Below, one piece after another: positions 35,457-43,563 of a DNA stretch of 64,000 bases. The first letter of the stretch is position 1, and each line of letters opens with the position of its first letter. The stretch covers positions 62,001-126,000 of the forward strand of contig NZ_LKTM01000350.1 of assembly GCF_001417955.2 (NCBI RefSeq), written 5' to 3'. Below the pieces are notes generated by a model. The model was not told the DNA's origin and made no database searches. It saw only the letters and a program-made list of their open reading frames with translations. The DNA is from Mycobacterium gordonae. GTDB lineage: Bacteria; Actinomycetota; Actinomycetes; Mycobacteriales; Mycobacteriaceae. Position numbers and translations under genes: made by a program.

Positions 35457-36148
35457 GGGACGAACTCGATCTTGGAGATCTTGAGCTGGCTGCCCTCCCG
35501 CTCGACGTCGACGACCAGTCGCCAGGTGCGCGTCTCCGGCTTCGCCTGATCGGTCTTGGTGATCTCCGACTTCGCCGCCACCAGTACGACTGCCGAATCC
35601 TCCGTCATCGATTGCACGCCCACTGCTTGCACCGCGGCTTTCGCGACGACTTTGGACTGTTCCAATGCCCGGACCATATCCTCGGCGCCCATCAATACGC
35701 CGGCCTTGAATTGGCCGGTCGTCTGGTCGGCGAAACGTTGCATGTCCTCTCTCGCCTTATTCGGGTCGATCGACATCATCAGCACAACGGCGTTGCGGGC
35801 CGCGGTCGCGAATTCCGTGGAGCGGTGGCTCTGTTGCACGACGTGGCGGTGGTGCCACACCAAAAAGCCGCTGCCGGCGAGCGCGGCGACCGAGACCATC
35901 AGCGCGGCCGCGGCGATGAGGGCCTTTCGGCCGGGCCGGCGTGGTCGCCATCGGCGAAACCGGGACGGGCCCGTTTCGGCGTCGGTCTCTGGGGGAGACG
36001 ATGCCTCCTCTGCTTGCCTGCGCAGCTCGCGCGCACGGGCACGGGCGGCCTCGGCGCGAGCCTCCACCTCGGCGAGATCGTCTGACTGGAGGTCATCGAC
36101 GCCGGTCTCCGTAGCGGACGCTTCGGCCGAGGTTTCGCGTGACGGCAT
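35453..36148 (-). CDS. Mce-associated membrane (Mam) protein, first of pair
   Basis: A 231-residue Mam protein. Residues 1-75 are cytoplasmic, with an Ala/Glu/Arg-rich helical run (ARAEAARARARELRRQAEE). A membrane segment spans about 76-97, and a C-terminal outside domain ends LKISKIEFVP. The protein at 50172 has the same plan and nearly the same last ten residues (LKMSKVEFVP). It is the first gene of its operon; its 5' side is divergent from a small secreted-protein gene. Confidence 0.88.
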   Translation of the reverse strand: MPSRETSAEASATETGVDDLQSDDLAEVEARAEAARARARELRRQAEEASSPPETDAETGPSRFRRWRPRRPGRKALIAAAALMVSVAALAGSGFLVWHHRHVVQQSHRSTEFATAARNAVVLMMSIDPNKAREDMQRFADQTTGQFKAGVLMGAEDMVRALEQSKVVAKAAVQAVGVQSMTEDSAVVLVAAKSEITKTDQAKPETRTWRLVVDVEREGSQLKISKIEFVP

Positions 36149-36320
36149 GAATCACCTCCTCACCCCGCGACTACAAGAGAGTCACATTATCACCGGCACC
36201 TGTTGGCGCCCGTGCCGATCGGCGCGTTGCCGGACTCACAGCACCCTCTCCGAATGAGAGAATTTTCTTACCAGCTGCCGCCAACATAATGAATTTTCTT
36301 TGCAGCTGTGGCAAATTAAG

Positions 36321-36728
36321 GTGGTGCGATTCATTGTGCCAGCGATCGCCGCGTTGCTCGGCCTGGGTGGAGTGGCGGCGCCGCACGCCGCCGCTGATCC
36401 GGTCGGGTGCGATTATCCGGACTGCACGCCAGGGATCGCCGGACACCAGGTGCTCGGAGCGCCCTGCGACAACACCACCTACTACGTGTTCGGCACCGCC
36501 GACTACTACGTGTCCTTCGCGACCGAGCCGGGACGCTTGATGTTCTGCGGTTCACCCAGGCGGTATGAGCCTCGCTGGTTCCGTTCCCCGCCGATGGTCG
36601 GCGTCAAGAATGAGAACTCCTCGTGCAGCGATTACCCGGATTACTACGTCGCACAGGCGCCGGATGGTTTGTTCCTGGTCTGCAACTCCCACGACGGTAA
36701 GAAGGTCTGGGAGCGCGGCGACACCTGA
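36321..36728 (+). CDS. small secreted Cys-containing protein
   Basis: A 135-residue protein with a signal sequence (hydrophobic core FIVPAIAALLGLGG, cleavage near HAAA). The mature part starts DPVGCDYPDC and has six Cys and many Tyr. GTG 36321 or 36324 is the likely start; a TTG at 36300 is less likely. The family is not recognised. It lies upstream of, and convergent with, another small secreted protein. Confidence 0.6.
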   Translation: MVRFIVPAIAALLGLGGVAAPHAAADPVGCDYPDCTPGIAGHQVLGAPCDNTTYYVFGTADYYVSFATEPGRLMFCGSPRRYEPRWFRSPPMVGVKNENSSCSDYPDYYVAQAPDGLFLVCNSHDGKKVWERGDT

Positions 36729-36735
36729 GCAGACG

Positions 36736-37023
36736 TCACGGCCGGTTGTTGGGAATCTCCGGCCAATCCTGGAAGGGGCTGGGACCGAAGTAATCACGGC
36801 TGTGAATCGTGCCGTCCATGTCCCGATGGTGCGCGTCGTGGCAGGTGGTCTGGTCGAACTGCGGTCCCCAGGCCCCAGCGTTGAAGGGCTGGCCCGGGCA
36901 CCAGTGGTATCCCACCCATGGCCAGGGGAGGTCGTCATCGGCTTGGGCCGTGCCGATGCCTGCCAGCCCGAAGCCGTTGGTGGCCATGATCGCCACGGCG
37001 GCGAGACGTTTGACACTGTCCAT
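36736..37023 (-). CDS. small secreted protein
   Basis: A 95-residue protein with a signal peptide (MDSVKRLAAVAIMATNGFG, cleavage near AQA). The mature part begins DDDLPWPWVGYHWCPGQPF, a Trp/Pro-rich motif seen in small mycobacterial secreted proteins, with two Cys. The start ATG 37023 is chosen to give this signal peptide; the frame is open to 37086. Function unknown. It is downstream of, and on the same strand as, the TetR gene at 37083. Confidence 0.65.
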   Translation of the reverse strand: MDSVKRLAAVAIMATNGFGLAGIGTAQADDDLPWPWVGYHWCPGQPFNAGAWGPQFDQTTCHDAHHRDMDGTIHSRDYFGPSPFQDWPEIPNNRP

Positions 37024-37082
37024 ACGAGAACGGTATCCGAGCGGCCCGCCTGTGAAAATGGAACGGCGAGAATCGGTTCTGA

Positions 37083-37661
37083 TCAATCCGCGTCGAAGAG
37101 CCGACGAGTGATCCGCAGCAACTGGGCGCGCAACGCCTCATCGTCGATGCCTGCCACCAGAGGGTGCATGACTCCCACAGCGATGGCGCCCGAGAGCATC
37201 GCGGCCGAAACCCGGGCGTCCTCGGCCATGTCATCGACGAGCACCCCGAAGAGCCGCTGAATGAAGTGCTGGAAAGGCTCGTGCTGAGCGAGCAGTCGCA
37301 CCACGACCGGGTCGAACTGCAGGGTGCTTGCGGCACCACGCCGCTGCACGGCCACATCGATGACGCGGGTGAGAAGAACGTCGCGGGCCTCGATCCGGTG
37401 GTCGTGGGCTTCCGCTGCCTCCAACGCTTCCTCGAGTCCGCCTAATTCGCGCTCGGTGAGCGCGATGACGATCTGCTCCTTGGTGTGAAACTGATGGTAG
37501 ACAGCGGCTTTCGTCACCCCGATGGCATCGGCGATCATCTGCAGCGAGGTGCCGCCGACGCCGTGCTCACCGATCAACTTCAGCGCGGCATCCAGCACGC
37601 GCGTCTGCGCGGCGCTGTGCGTGATGAACCGGAACTGGCTCCGGGGCGTCGCTTCGACCAC
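37083..37661 (-). CDS. TetR family transcriptional regulator
   Basis: A 192-residue TetR-type repressor. The N-terminal helix-turn-helix is clear: TRVLDAALKLIGEHGVGGTSLQMIADAIGVTKAAVYHQF (residues about 19-58). It is divergent from the four-gene membrane operon at 37771. Two identical 14-bp palindromes lie between them and are very likely its operators, so it should control both its own gene and the operon. The ligand is unknown. Confidence 0.9.
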   Translation of the reverse strand: MVEATPRSQFRFITHSAAQTRVLDAALKLIGEHGVGGTSLQMIADAIGVTKAAVYHQFHTKEQIVIALTERELGGLEEALEAAEAHDHRIEARDVLLTRVIDVAVQRRGAASTLQFDPVVVRLLAQHEPFQHFIQRLFGVLVDDMAEDARVSAAMLSGAIAVGVMHPLVAGIDDEALRAQLLRITRRLFDAD

Positions 37662-37672
37662 ACCGGGCAGCG

Positions 37673-37686
37673 TAGCCGATCGGCTA
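37673..37686. promoter_or_regulatory. TetR operator-like palindrome, copy A (TAGCCGATCGGCTA)
   Basis: A perfect 14-bp palindrome 12 bp upstream of the TetR start, repeated exactly at 37699; centre-to-centre distance is 26 bp. Confidence 0.8.
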
Positions 37687-37698
37687 TTGACCCCGGAA

Positions 37699-37712
37699 TA
37701 GCCGATCGGCTA
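37699..37712. promoter_or_regulatory. TetR operator-like palindrome, copy B (TAGCCGATCGGCTA)
   Basis: Second exact copy, 59 bp upstream of the membrane operon start at 37771. Two sites allow cooperative binding by two dimers. Confidence 0.8.
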
Positions 37713-37770
37713 GCTTCGGTGTCTGGGCCGACCTTAGTCGCACGATGACGTGCGCTGGAAGGATGCACTG

Positions 37771-38550
37771 ATGACCGACATCGGCACGACTCAGAATTCA
37801 GGACCGCTGCGAGTTGGGTTGCGGCGCACGGATGGTGAGTTGATTCTGTTGTGGACGCTGCCCGTCACGGTGATCATCTGGATCGCCGCCTTCCTGTTGT
37901 TTCCCGGCTTCAATCCGCCGATGTCGCCCACCATGTCGGCGGAGCAGGTTGCCGCGTTCTACCGCGATCCGGCGCATCTCCCCGAAATCCGGTACAGCAT
38001 GATCATTTTGAACTGGTTCGGGGTGTGTCTCGTCCCGATCCTGGCGCTGATCGTGATGCAGATCCGGCGAATGGCGCATCGCACGCCGATCTTCTCTTAC
38101 GCGATGCTGGGTTGCGCGGCCGGCGGTCCGACGCTGTTCCTGGTCGCCGACGTCTGCTGGCTGCTGGCCGCTTTTCGTCCGGAGCGAAGTCCCGAGCTGA
38201 CGCAATTGCTCAATGATTTCGCGTGGATCACCTTCACCGTCCTGGTTCCCTTCCTGATCGGGCAGAGCGTGATCCTGGCGCTGGCAATCTATTTCGACGA
38301 TCAGCCGCAGCCGGTCTTCGGCCGCTGGGTCGCCCGCTTCAACCTGCTCGTCGCCGCAGCCCTGGTGCCGGCGGCCTTCGCCGGCGTGACGTTGTCCGGC
38401 CCGCTGGCGTGGGACGGTGTGCTGTCGTTCTGGGTGAAGAACCTCGCAATCGGTGTCTGGATCGTCGTGATGGGCGTCGTCCTGGGACGGGCGGTGTATC
38501 GGGAGCGCGCCGAGAAAGACTCGGTCGCAACAGAACCGGGCAGCGCGTGA
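37771..38550 (+). CDS. multi-pass membrane protein, operon gene 1
   Basis: A 259-residue protein with about six hydrophobic segments, starting at residue 29. I do not recognise a named family. ATG 37771 has GGAAGGA upstream. It overlaps the next gene by GTGA. Its segment PVFGRWVARFN resembles RVFPKWFGYLN in the next protein, so the two may be distant paralogues. The operon also encodes two oxidase-like accessory subunits and is divergent from a TetR gene. Confidence 0.8.
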   Translation: MTDIGTTQNSGPLRVGLRRTDGELILLWTLPVTVIIWIAAFLLFPGFNPPMSPTMSAEQVAAFYRDPAHLPEIRYSMIILNWFGVCLVPILALIVMQIRRMAHRTPIFSYAMLGCAAGGPTLFLVADVCWLLAAFRPERSPELTQLLNDFAWITFTVLVPFLIGQSVILALAIYFDDQPQPVFGRWVARFNLLVAAALVPAAFAGVTLSGPLAWDGVLSFWVKNLAIGVWIVVMGVVLGRAVYRERAEKDSVATEPGSA

Positions 38551-39302
38551 GCGTCGCAACGAGCCTGCGGCAGAACCCGAAGCGCGAGCTGTGGCTGGCC
38601 TGGTGGACCCAGATCGTGTTCTACAACGTCTTCTTCCCGGTGTTCTTCATCGTGGCGCAGGTGCAGCCGCCGCCGCAGCCCACCTGGGACCTCGCGACCC
38701 AGGTCCACTGGTTCGAAGAACGCCGCCTGGGGATACCCATCGGGTTCGGCATCATTTTTGTGATCACCGGAATGACCGCAATCAACAACGCTCTGATCGC
38801 TTACTCGATGCGACGTATGTCGGTCAGCCGCATCTTCGGATACTCGTACCTGGTCATCTACTCGCTCGCCGCGGTACCCGGCATGCTGCTGCTCTGCATC
38901 GCGCTCATCGCCGGAACGTTGCGCCCCGGCCGGGACCCCAGGGTGCTCGGCTGGCTCTACGACTTCGCCTTTCTGTCCTTCGACGGAACCATGGGGGTGT
39001 TCCTGATCGGCTCGCTGATCTGGATGGTCGCGATCCTGATCGACAACAACCGGGTATTCCCCAAATGGTTCGGCTACCTCAATCTGTGCAATGCGCTCAC
39101 CGAGGTGGTCGTCGCGCCCTGCTGGATCTTCGGACGCGGTGTCTTGGCCTGGAACGGGCAGATCGCCTGGTGGCTGGACATGGTCGTATTCGGGATCTAC
39201 CAAGTGACTTTCATCGTCATGCTTTTTCAGCTGATCCGGCGTGAAGACTTTGGCACGGGCCCGCTGCCGGACCTGCCCACGAAGAGAGTGGCCGCGTCGT
39301 GA
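38547..39302 (+). CDS. multi-pass membrane protein, operon gene 2
   Basis: A 251-residue protein with about six membrane segments (first at residues 20-40). GTG 38547 overlaps the previous stop. No haem- or copper-binding His pattern stands out. It may be a distant relative of the first gene product. The coupled translation with the NorE-like gene (GTGA at 39299) suggests a membrane complex. Confidence 0.8.
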   Translation: MSVATSLRQNPKRELWLAWWTQIVFYNVFFPVFFIVAQVQPPPQPTWDLATQVHWFEERRLGIPIGFGIIFVITGMTAINNALIAYSMRRMSVSRIFGYSYLVIYSLAAVPGMLLLCIALIAGTLRPGRDPRVLGWLYDFAFLSFDGTMGVFLIGSLIWMVAILIDNNRVFPKWFGYLNLCNALTEVVVAPCWIFGRGVLAWNGQIAWWLDMVVFGIYQVTFIVMLFQLIRREDFGTGPLPDLPTKRVAAS

Positions 39303-39886
39303 CGGACTCCACCGGGAAGGCCGGGCGCACGACCGCCGTGCCGGGGCAGCCGGACATGTGGGCTTTTGTTCTGTTCGAGACATTGATATTCACCGCATAT
39401 TTCGGCTTCTACCTCTTCTACCGCGCCAGAAGCCCAGCATTGTTCCTGCAGTCTCAGGCTCATCTGGATCTGCGCGTCGGGGTGCTCAACACCCTTGTCC
39501 TGCTGCTGAGTTCGTGGTCGGTGGCGCGGTGCGTTCAGTCTGCGCGGGCTGGCGCCCACCGGGCGGCACTGCGCGACGCCGTCCTCACAGCCGCATTCGC
39601 CGGGGTCTTCCTGCTCTTCAAGGTCGTGGAATGGGCCCGCCTGGTGCAGACGGGAAACGGCTTGGACAGCAACGACTTCTTCACGTACTACTTCTTCCTC
39701 ACCGGCATCCACTTCGTGCACCTGCTGATCGGTTTCGTCGCCCTCGGCGTCATCGTTTACCGGCTGCGGGGCGCCAGGCGTGGCACCGGTGAATCCCAGG
39801 TGCTGATCGAGACGGCCGCGACGTACTGGCACACAGTCGATTTCCTGTGGGTGCTCATCTTCGCAATGCTGTATGTGGTGAGGTGA
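39299..39886 (+). CDS. cytochrome c oxidase subunit III / NorE-like protein
   Basis: A 195-residue membrane protein with about five segments. The N-terminal PDMWAFVLFETLIFTAYFGFYL and the C-terminal TYWHTVDFLWVLIFAMLYVVR are characteristic of the subunit III/NorE family. These proteins assist haem-copper oxidases or nitric oxide reductases. No catalytic subunit I (CtaD or NorB) is in the window. GTG 39299 overlaps the previous stop. Confidence 0.88.
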   Translation: MTDSTGKAGRTTAVPGQPDMWAFVLFETLIFTAYFGFYLFYRARSPALFLQSQAHLDLRVGVLNTLVLLLSSWSVARCVQSARAGAHRAALRDAVLTAAFAGVFLLFKVVEWARLVQTGNGLDSNDFFTYYFFLTGIHFVHLLIGFVALGVIVYRLRGARRGTGESQVLIETAATYWHTVDFLWVLIFAMLYVVR

Positions 39887-39889
39887 GCG

Positions 39890-40171
39890 GTGAAATTCAA
39901 TAGAAGGCTTCTTGTTGTCTGGTTGGTGCTGGCCGCTCTGACGGTGAGCTATCTGTGGATCGACCATTCGGCAAACGGATCCCTACGATCCAACGTGGTG
40001 GTCACCTGTGGCGTCATCGTCATCGCACTGGTCAAGGTGCGCATCATCTTTCGCGAGTTCATGGAGGTCAGGCAGGCCCCGGCCCTGCTCTGCCGGCTGA
40101 CCGACGCCTGGGTGCTGCTGATCGCCGCGGGATTGTTCGGCAGCTACTTCGTGGGGTTGGCGTTGAGCTGA
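39890..40171 (+). CDS. cytochrome c oxidase subunit IV / NorF-like small membrane protein
   Basis: A 93-residue protein with three hydrophobic segments (residues about 6-24, 34-50, 70-92), consistent with the prokaryotic subunit IV/NorF family. It starts with GTG three bases after the NorE-like stop. It ends three bases from the convergent P450 at 40175. Confidence 0.8.
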   Translation: MKFNRRLLVVWLVLAALTVSYLWIDHSANGSLRSNVVVTCGVIVIALVKVRIIFREFMEVRQAPALLCRLTDAWVLLIAAGLFGSYFVGLALS

Positions 40172-40174
40172 GGG

Positions 40175-41446
40175 TTATTGCGGGGTGAACGTAAGGTGCA
40201 GTTGGTTGAGCCCCCGCAGGATGTACGTCGGCTCATAGGTGTACCGGCGGGCGTCGGCGGGGCCGTGCTCGGTCTCATCGATCCCGATGTCGGCCATGCG
40301 GTCCAGAATGCGCTCGATGGATACCCGGCCCTCCACCCGGGCCAGCGGACCACCCGGGCAGGAGTGCACACCACGCGCGAAAGCCATGTGCTCCCGTACG
40401 TTTTTGCGGTCGATCTGGAACTCGTGCGGATTGTCGAACCGGCGCGGGTCGCGGTTGGCCGCTCCCGGTAGCACCATCACCACGGTGCCGGCGGGAATGT
40501 CTACCCCGCCCACCTGAGTGGCCCGGCGGGCCAGTCGCGAGTCGCTCTTGACCGGGCTCTCCATCCGCAACGATTCTTCGATGAACCCGGGTATCAGGCT
40601 GCGGTCGTCGCGCAGTTGCCGCTGGATGTCCGGCCGGTCGCCGATCACCTGCAACGCGGCGCTGAGCAGCTTGGCCGTGGTCTCCTGCCCGGCGGCGAAA
40701 AGGAAGGTGGCCGAACGTACTACGTCGATGACTTCGGGCGTCGACCCGTCCGGGTACTTGGCGGTGGCCAGCGCGGTCAGCACGTCGTCGCGCGGGTGTG
40801 CGCGCCGGTCCTCGATGTAGGAGGAGAATTTGTCGTCGAGAAACTCCAACGGGTTGATACCCACCGACTCGTGGTCAAGTGCCCCCACCCGTCCCGGGCG
40901 GTCAGCGCCGAGGACGACCCGGAACTCCTTGTGGTCCTCCTCGGGAACACCGAGCAGATCGGCAATCACCAACGTCGCGAACGGCTTTGAATACTCCCCA
41001 ATGAACTCGCAGCGGCCGTTGACCAGGAACTCGTCGAGTTGACGGTCGGCGAGGCGCCACATGAACTCCTCGTTCTGCTTGAGTCGGCTCGGAGTCAGCA
41101 GCCGGCTCAGGATCGACCGGGCGCGGCTGTGGTCGGGCGGGTCCATGGTGACCATGTGCTCGTACATCGGGAAGCTGGTGCGGTGCGCGTCGATCTGGGC
41201 GTTGATGTCGTCGCCCTCGGGTGTGAACGGGAGCGGGGGGAAAGGACCGCCCAGCGCAACACAATTCGAGAAGGACTCGGTGTCTTTGTAGACGGCGGTC
41301 GCCTCTGCGTGCCCTGTCACGGCAACGACCCCGTGATGGGGAAGCTTCAGCACCGGGTTGCAGCTACGCAGATAGTCGAAATACGGATACGGATCGGGAA
41401 CCAGTGACGGATCGGTGAAAAAGTCGATGGTGTCGTACTCGGTCAT
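40175..41446 (-). CDS. cytochrome P450
   Basis: A 423-residue P450 with the I-helix FAAGQETT, the K-helix EESLRMES and the haem motif FARGVHSCPG. It is the closest relative in the window of the P450 at 322 and likely a member of the same family. ATG 41446 (MTEYDTIDFF) has AGGAGG eleven bases upstream; the frame is open to 41542 but that part covers the operator at 41533. It has no adjacent ferredoxin. It is divergent from a TetR gene and probably regulated by it. Confidence 0.92.
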   Translation of the reverse strand: MTEYDTIDFFTDPSLVPDPYPYFDYLRSCNPVLKLPHHGVVAVTGHAEATAVYKDTESFSNCVALGGPFPPLPFTPEGDDINAQIDAHRTSFPMYEHMVTMDPPDHSRARSILSRLLTPSRLKQNEEFMWRLADRQLDEFLVNGRCEFIGEYSKPFATLVIADLLGVPEEDHKEFRVVLGADRPGRVGALDHESVGINPLEFLDDKFSSYIEDRRAHPRDDVLTALATAKYPDGSTPEVIDVVRSATFLFAAGQETTAKLLSAALQVIGDRPDIQRQLRDDRSLIPGFIEESLRMESPVKSDSRLARRATQVGGVDIPAGTVVMVLPGAANRDPRRFDNPHEFQIDRKNVREHMAFARGVHSCPGGPLARVEGRVSIERILDRMADIGIDETEHGPADARRYTYEPTYILRGLNQLHLTFTPQ

Positions 41447-41532
41447 GTTTTCGCGTGCCTCCTGGAGCCGGGCCTGCGTGGCGCCGATGCTGAGTCGGCG
41501 ACGAGAGCTGGCGCCGCCCGAATGAGATGCTT

Positions 41533-41552
41533 TGCTGAGCACTTGCTTAGCA
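41533..41552. promoter_or_regulatory. TetR operator-like palindrome TGCTnAGCAnnTGCTnAGCA
   Basis: A 20-bp inverted repeat between the divergent P450 (start 41446) and TetR (start 41656) genes: the TGCT and AGCA blocks match on both strands. Likely operator for the adjacent regulator. Confidence 0.7.
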
Positions 41553-41655
41553 TGACGGTAATGTCAGGGTCAAGGTTGCGCGGCCGGCCCGGCCGGGTCC
41601 GGTGACTACGATCGGCGTGACCGCCAGGTGAGTGCGCAGAGTACGGAGTACAGCG

Positions 41656-42351
41656 ATGACATCGGCCCGCAGGATCGGGGCGCCGGACGCGAAGAATCGC
41701 GGGCTGCTGCTCGACGCGGCCGAAAAGCTGATGCTTGAAGAGGGCTACGCCGCAGTGACTTCGCGGCGGCTGGCCGGCGAGGCGGGACTCAAGCCGCAGC
41801 TGGTGCATTACTACTTCCGCACGATGGAGGAGCTTTTCCTGGCTGTTTTTCGGCGCCGGGCCGAGGAGGGACTGCAGGCGCAGAGCCGGTTGTTGCAGTC
41901 GCCGCAGCCCCTGTGGGCGCTGTGGAAGTTCGGTTCCGACCCCGGTTTCGCCCGGATTTCGATGGAGTTCATGGCGCTGGCGAATCACCGCAAGGAAATG
42001 CGGGCCGAAATCGCCTACTACGCCGAACGTTTCCGCGAGGAGCAGCGTCGCGCGGTGTCGGCTGCGTTGCAGCGTTACGCGGTCGACACCGACGATGTGC
42101 CGCCGATGGTTTGGACCGTGTTCATGACCAGTCTGTCGCGGTTCTTGGTTCTCGAGCAGGCGCTGGGAATGTCGGATGGTCACGCCGAGACGACGGAGTT
42201 CGTCGAGCGGCACCTGCGCCGTCTGGAAGGCGAACCGAGGGCGGACATGTTCGGCGGTGCAGCGGCTCACCAGGTCCGTAGCGAACAAAGCACGCCCTTG
42301 TCCCCGTCCTTGGACACCACGACGTTGCCGTCCACCGACACTGTGCAGTGA
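41656..42351 (+). CDS. TetR family transcriptional regulator
   Basis: A 231-residue TetR-type regulator with the helix-turn-helix region RGLLLDAAEKLMLEEGYAAVTSRRLAGEAGLKPQLVHYYF (residues about 15-55). ATG 41656 has GGAG upstream; a GTG at 41632 is the alternative. It is divergent from a P450 with a palindrome between. Its last 28 codons overlap the 3' end of the convergent secreted-protein gene by 85 bp, giving an unusual Ser/Thr/Pro-rich tail. Confidence 0.88.
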   Translation: MTSARRIGAPDAKNRGLLLDAAEKLMLEEGYAAVTSRRLAGEAGLKPQLVHYYFRTMEELFLAVFRRRAEEGLQAQSRLLQSPQPLWALWKFGSDPGFARISMEFMALANHRKEMRAEIAYYAERFREEQRRAVSAALQRYAVDTDDVPPMVWTVFMTSLSRFLVLEQALGMSDGHAETTEFVERHLRRLEGEPRADMFGGAAAHQVRSEQSTPLSPSLDTTTLPSTDTVQ

Positions 42352-42689
42352 AACCCGGGCGCACCGGGTTGCCGCCCGGTGCTGACGCTGACCATCGCCC
42401 AGGCGTCGGGGTTGATGAGCATCACCTGCTGGGTCCACGGCCTGCCGGGGGCGATGTCGGCCTGGATGTTCGGTGTGAACGTGTAGGGATTGTGGCTGTA
42501 GTCGGAGAACTTGCTCGGGTCTTGATCCTGGTAGTAGATATCGGCGTAGATCGGGTTCTTGGCCGAGATGGTGTAGACGACCTGATGCATGGGCGGGTCG
42601 TCGTCGGCGTGGGCCGGGGCGGGGCGCAGCAGCCCGACAAGCAGCGGCGATATGGCCAGGACTGCGAGTTTCGTTGCGGTACTTGTCAT
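42267..42689 (-). CDS. secreted protein of unknown function
   Basis: A 140-residue protein with a signal peptide (MTSTATKLAVLAISPLLVGL, cleavage near AHA). The mature part begins DDDPPMHQVVYTISAKNP and looks beta-rich, with two Cys. ATG 42689 overlaps the stop of the enoyl-CoA hydratase gene (ATGA at 42686-42689), so it is translated with a cytoplasmic enzyme. The 3' end overlaps the convergent TetR gene. The family is not recognised. Confidence 0.72.
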   Translation of the reverse strand: MTSTATKLAVLAISPLLVGLLRPAPAHADDDPPMHQVVYTISAKNPIYADIYYQDQDPSKFSDYSHNPYTFTPNIQADIAPGRPWTQQVMLINPDAWAMVSVSTGRQPGAPGFHCTVSVDGNVVVSKDGDKGVLCSLRTW

Positions 42690-43450
42690 ATCGCTCCTCC
42701 GGCTGCTGGGCGCGGATTGGCTGTGCGGTTCATGACCCGCTCTGCGGCTTGCCAGTGCGCGTCTGCCACCCACAGCCGTGCAAATGATGCTATCGCCTCA
42801 TCAGCGGAAACTCCGCTGATTACCCGCTTTATCTCGGCGGCGGGACGGCGGGCCAACGACGTGGCGACCGCGCGCCATCCCTTGTCGGGAGTGTCGAAGG
42901 ATGCCCGCGGCAGCACGACGTCCACCAGGCCGATCCGTTCGGCATCGGCGGCGTCGAGCGCAGTTCCGCTGCCCGCCAACAACAGTGCCCGGCTCTTGCC
43001 GACCAGCGCGGCCAGGCGCTCGGCCCCGCCCCACGCCGGCATGATCTCCAACTGCACCTGATTGAACGCGATTCTGATGTCGTCGGCGGCAACCCGGATG
43101 TCCGCTGCCACGGCGACTTCGGCGCCACCGCCGAAGGCGTGACCGTTAAGCGCGGCGATCACCGGAGCGGGGAACGACGCGATCTGATCGCACACGGCCC
43201 GCATTCGTCTCGCCATCGCCGCGGCGGCCTCTTCGGTGCGCAGGGCGCTGAGTTCCTTGAGGTCACCGCCGGATACGAACGCCCGGTCGCCGGCGCCCTT
43301 GATGACCAGAGCGCGGGCGCCGGTGGCCGAGTGCAGGGCCCGCTCGAGCTGCCCCATGGTCTCCAGCGCGATGGCGTTGCGCGCGTGCGGCCGATCGATG
43401 GTGAGTACGGCCACCCCCGTGCCGAGCTCATCGAATTCCAGCTCGACCAT
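42686..43450 (-). CDS. enoyl-CoA hydratase/isomerase family protein
   Basis: A 254-residue crotonase-fold protein. The oxyanion-hole segments FVSGGDLKEL and NGHAFGGGAEVAVAAD are present. It should hydrate or isomerise an enoyl-CoA. ATG 43450 is used. Two degenerate GAGAAT-type half-palindromes lie upstream (43482-43518). It forms an operon with a secreted protein. Confidence 0.9.
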   Translation of the reverse strand: MVELEFDELGTGVAVLTIDRPHARNAIALETMGQLERALHSATGARALVIKGAGDRAFVSGGDLKELSALRTEEAAAAMARRMRAVCDQIASFPAPVIAALNGHAFGGGAEVAVAADIRVAADDIRIAFNQVQLEIMPAWGGAERLAALVGKSRALLLAGSGTALDAADAERIGLVDVVLPRASFDTPDKGWRAVATSLARRPAAEIKRVISGVSADEAIASFARLWVADAHWQAAERVMNRTANPRPAAGGAI

Positions 43451-43481
43451 GGGTGATCACTCCTTGGGGCGCGAGAACGGC

Positions 43482-43518
43482 GATATTGGCATTCTCGTCC
43501 ACGGAGAATAGCATCATC
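43482..43518. promoter_or_regulatory. pair of degenerate GAGAAT-type palindromes
   Basis: GATATTGGCATTCTC (43482-43496) and GAGAATAGCATCATC (43504-43518) each keep one perfect half-site and two mismatches in the other. They lie between the enoyl-CoA hydratase and the lipoprotein gene. Confidence 0.4.
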
Positions 43519-43563
43519 GGTGCAGGTCCCGAAGTTGACAGAAGTTGTTTCAGGGGGTGCCAG

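Noticed and set aside
36260-36300. GAATTTTCTT repeated 31 bp apart, considered as a further GAGAAT regulon site
   Set aside because: The right half does not match ATTCTC and the spacing is wrong; it may be chance in an AT-rich promoter region.
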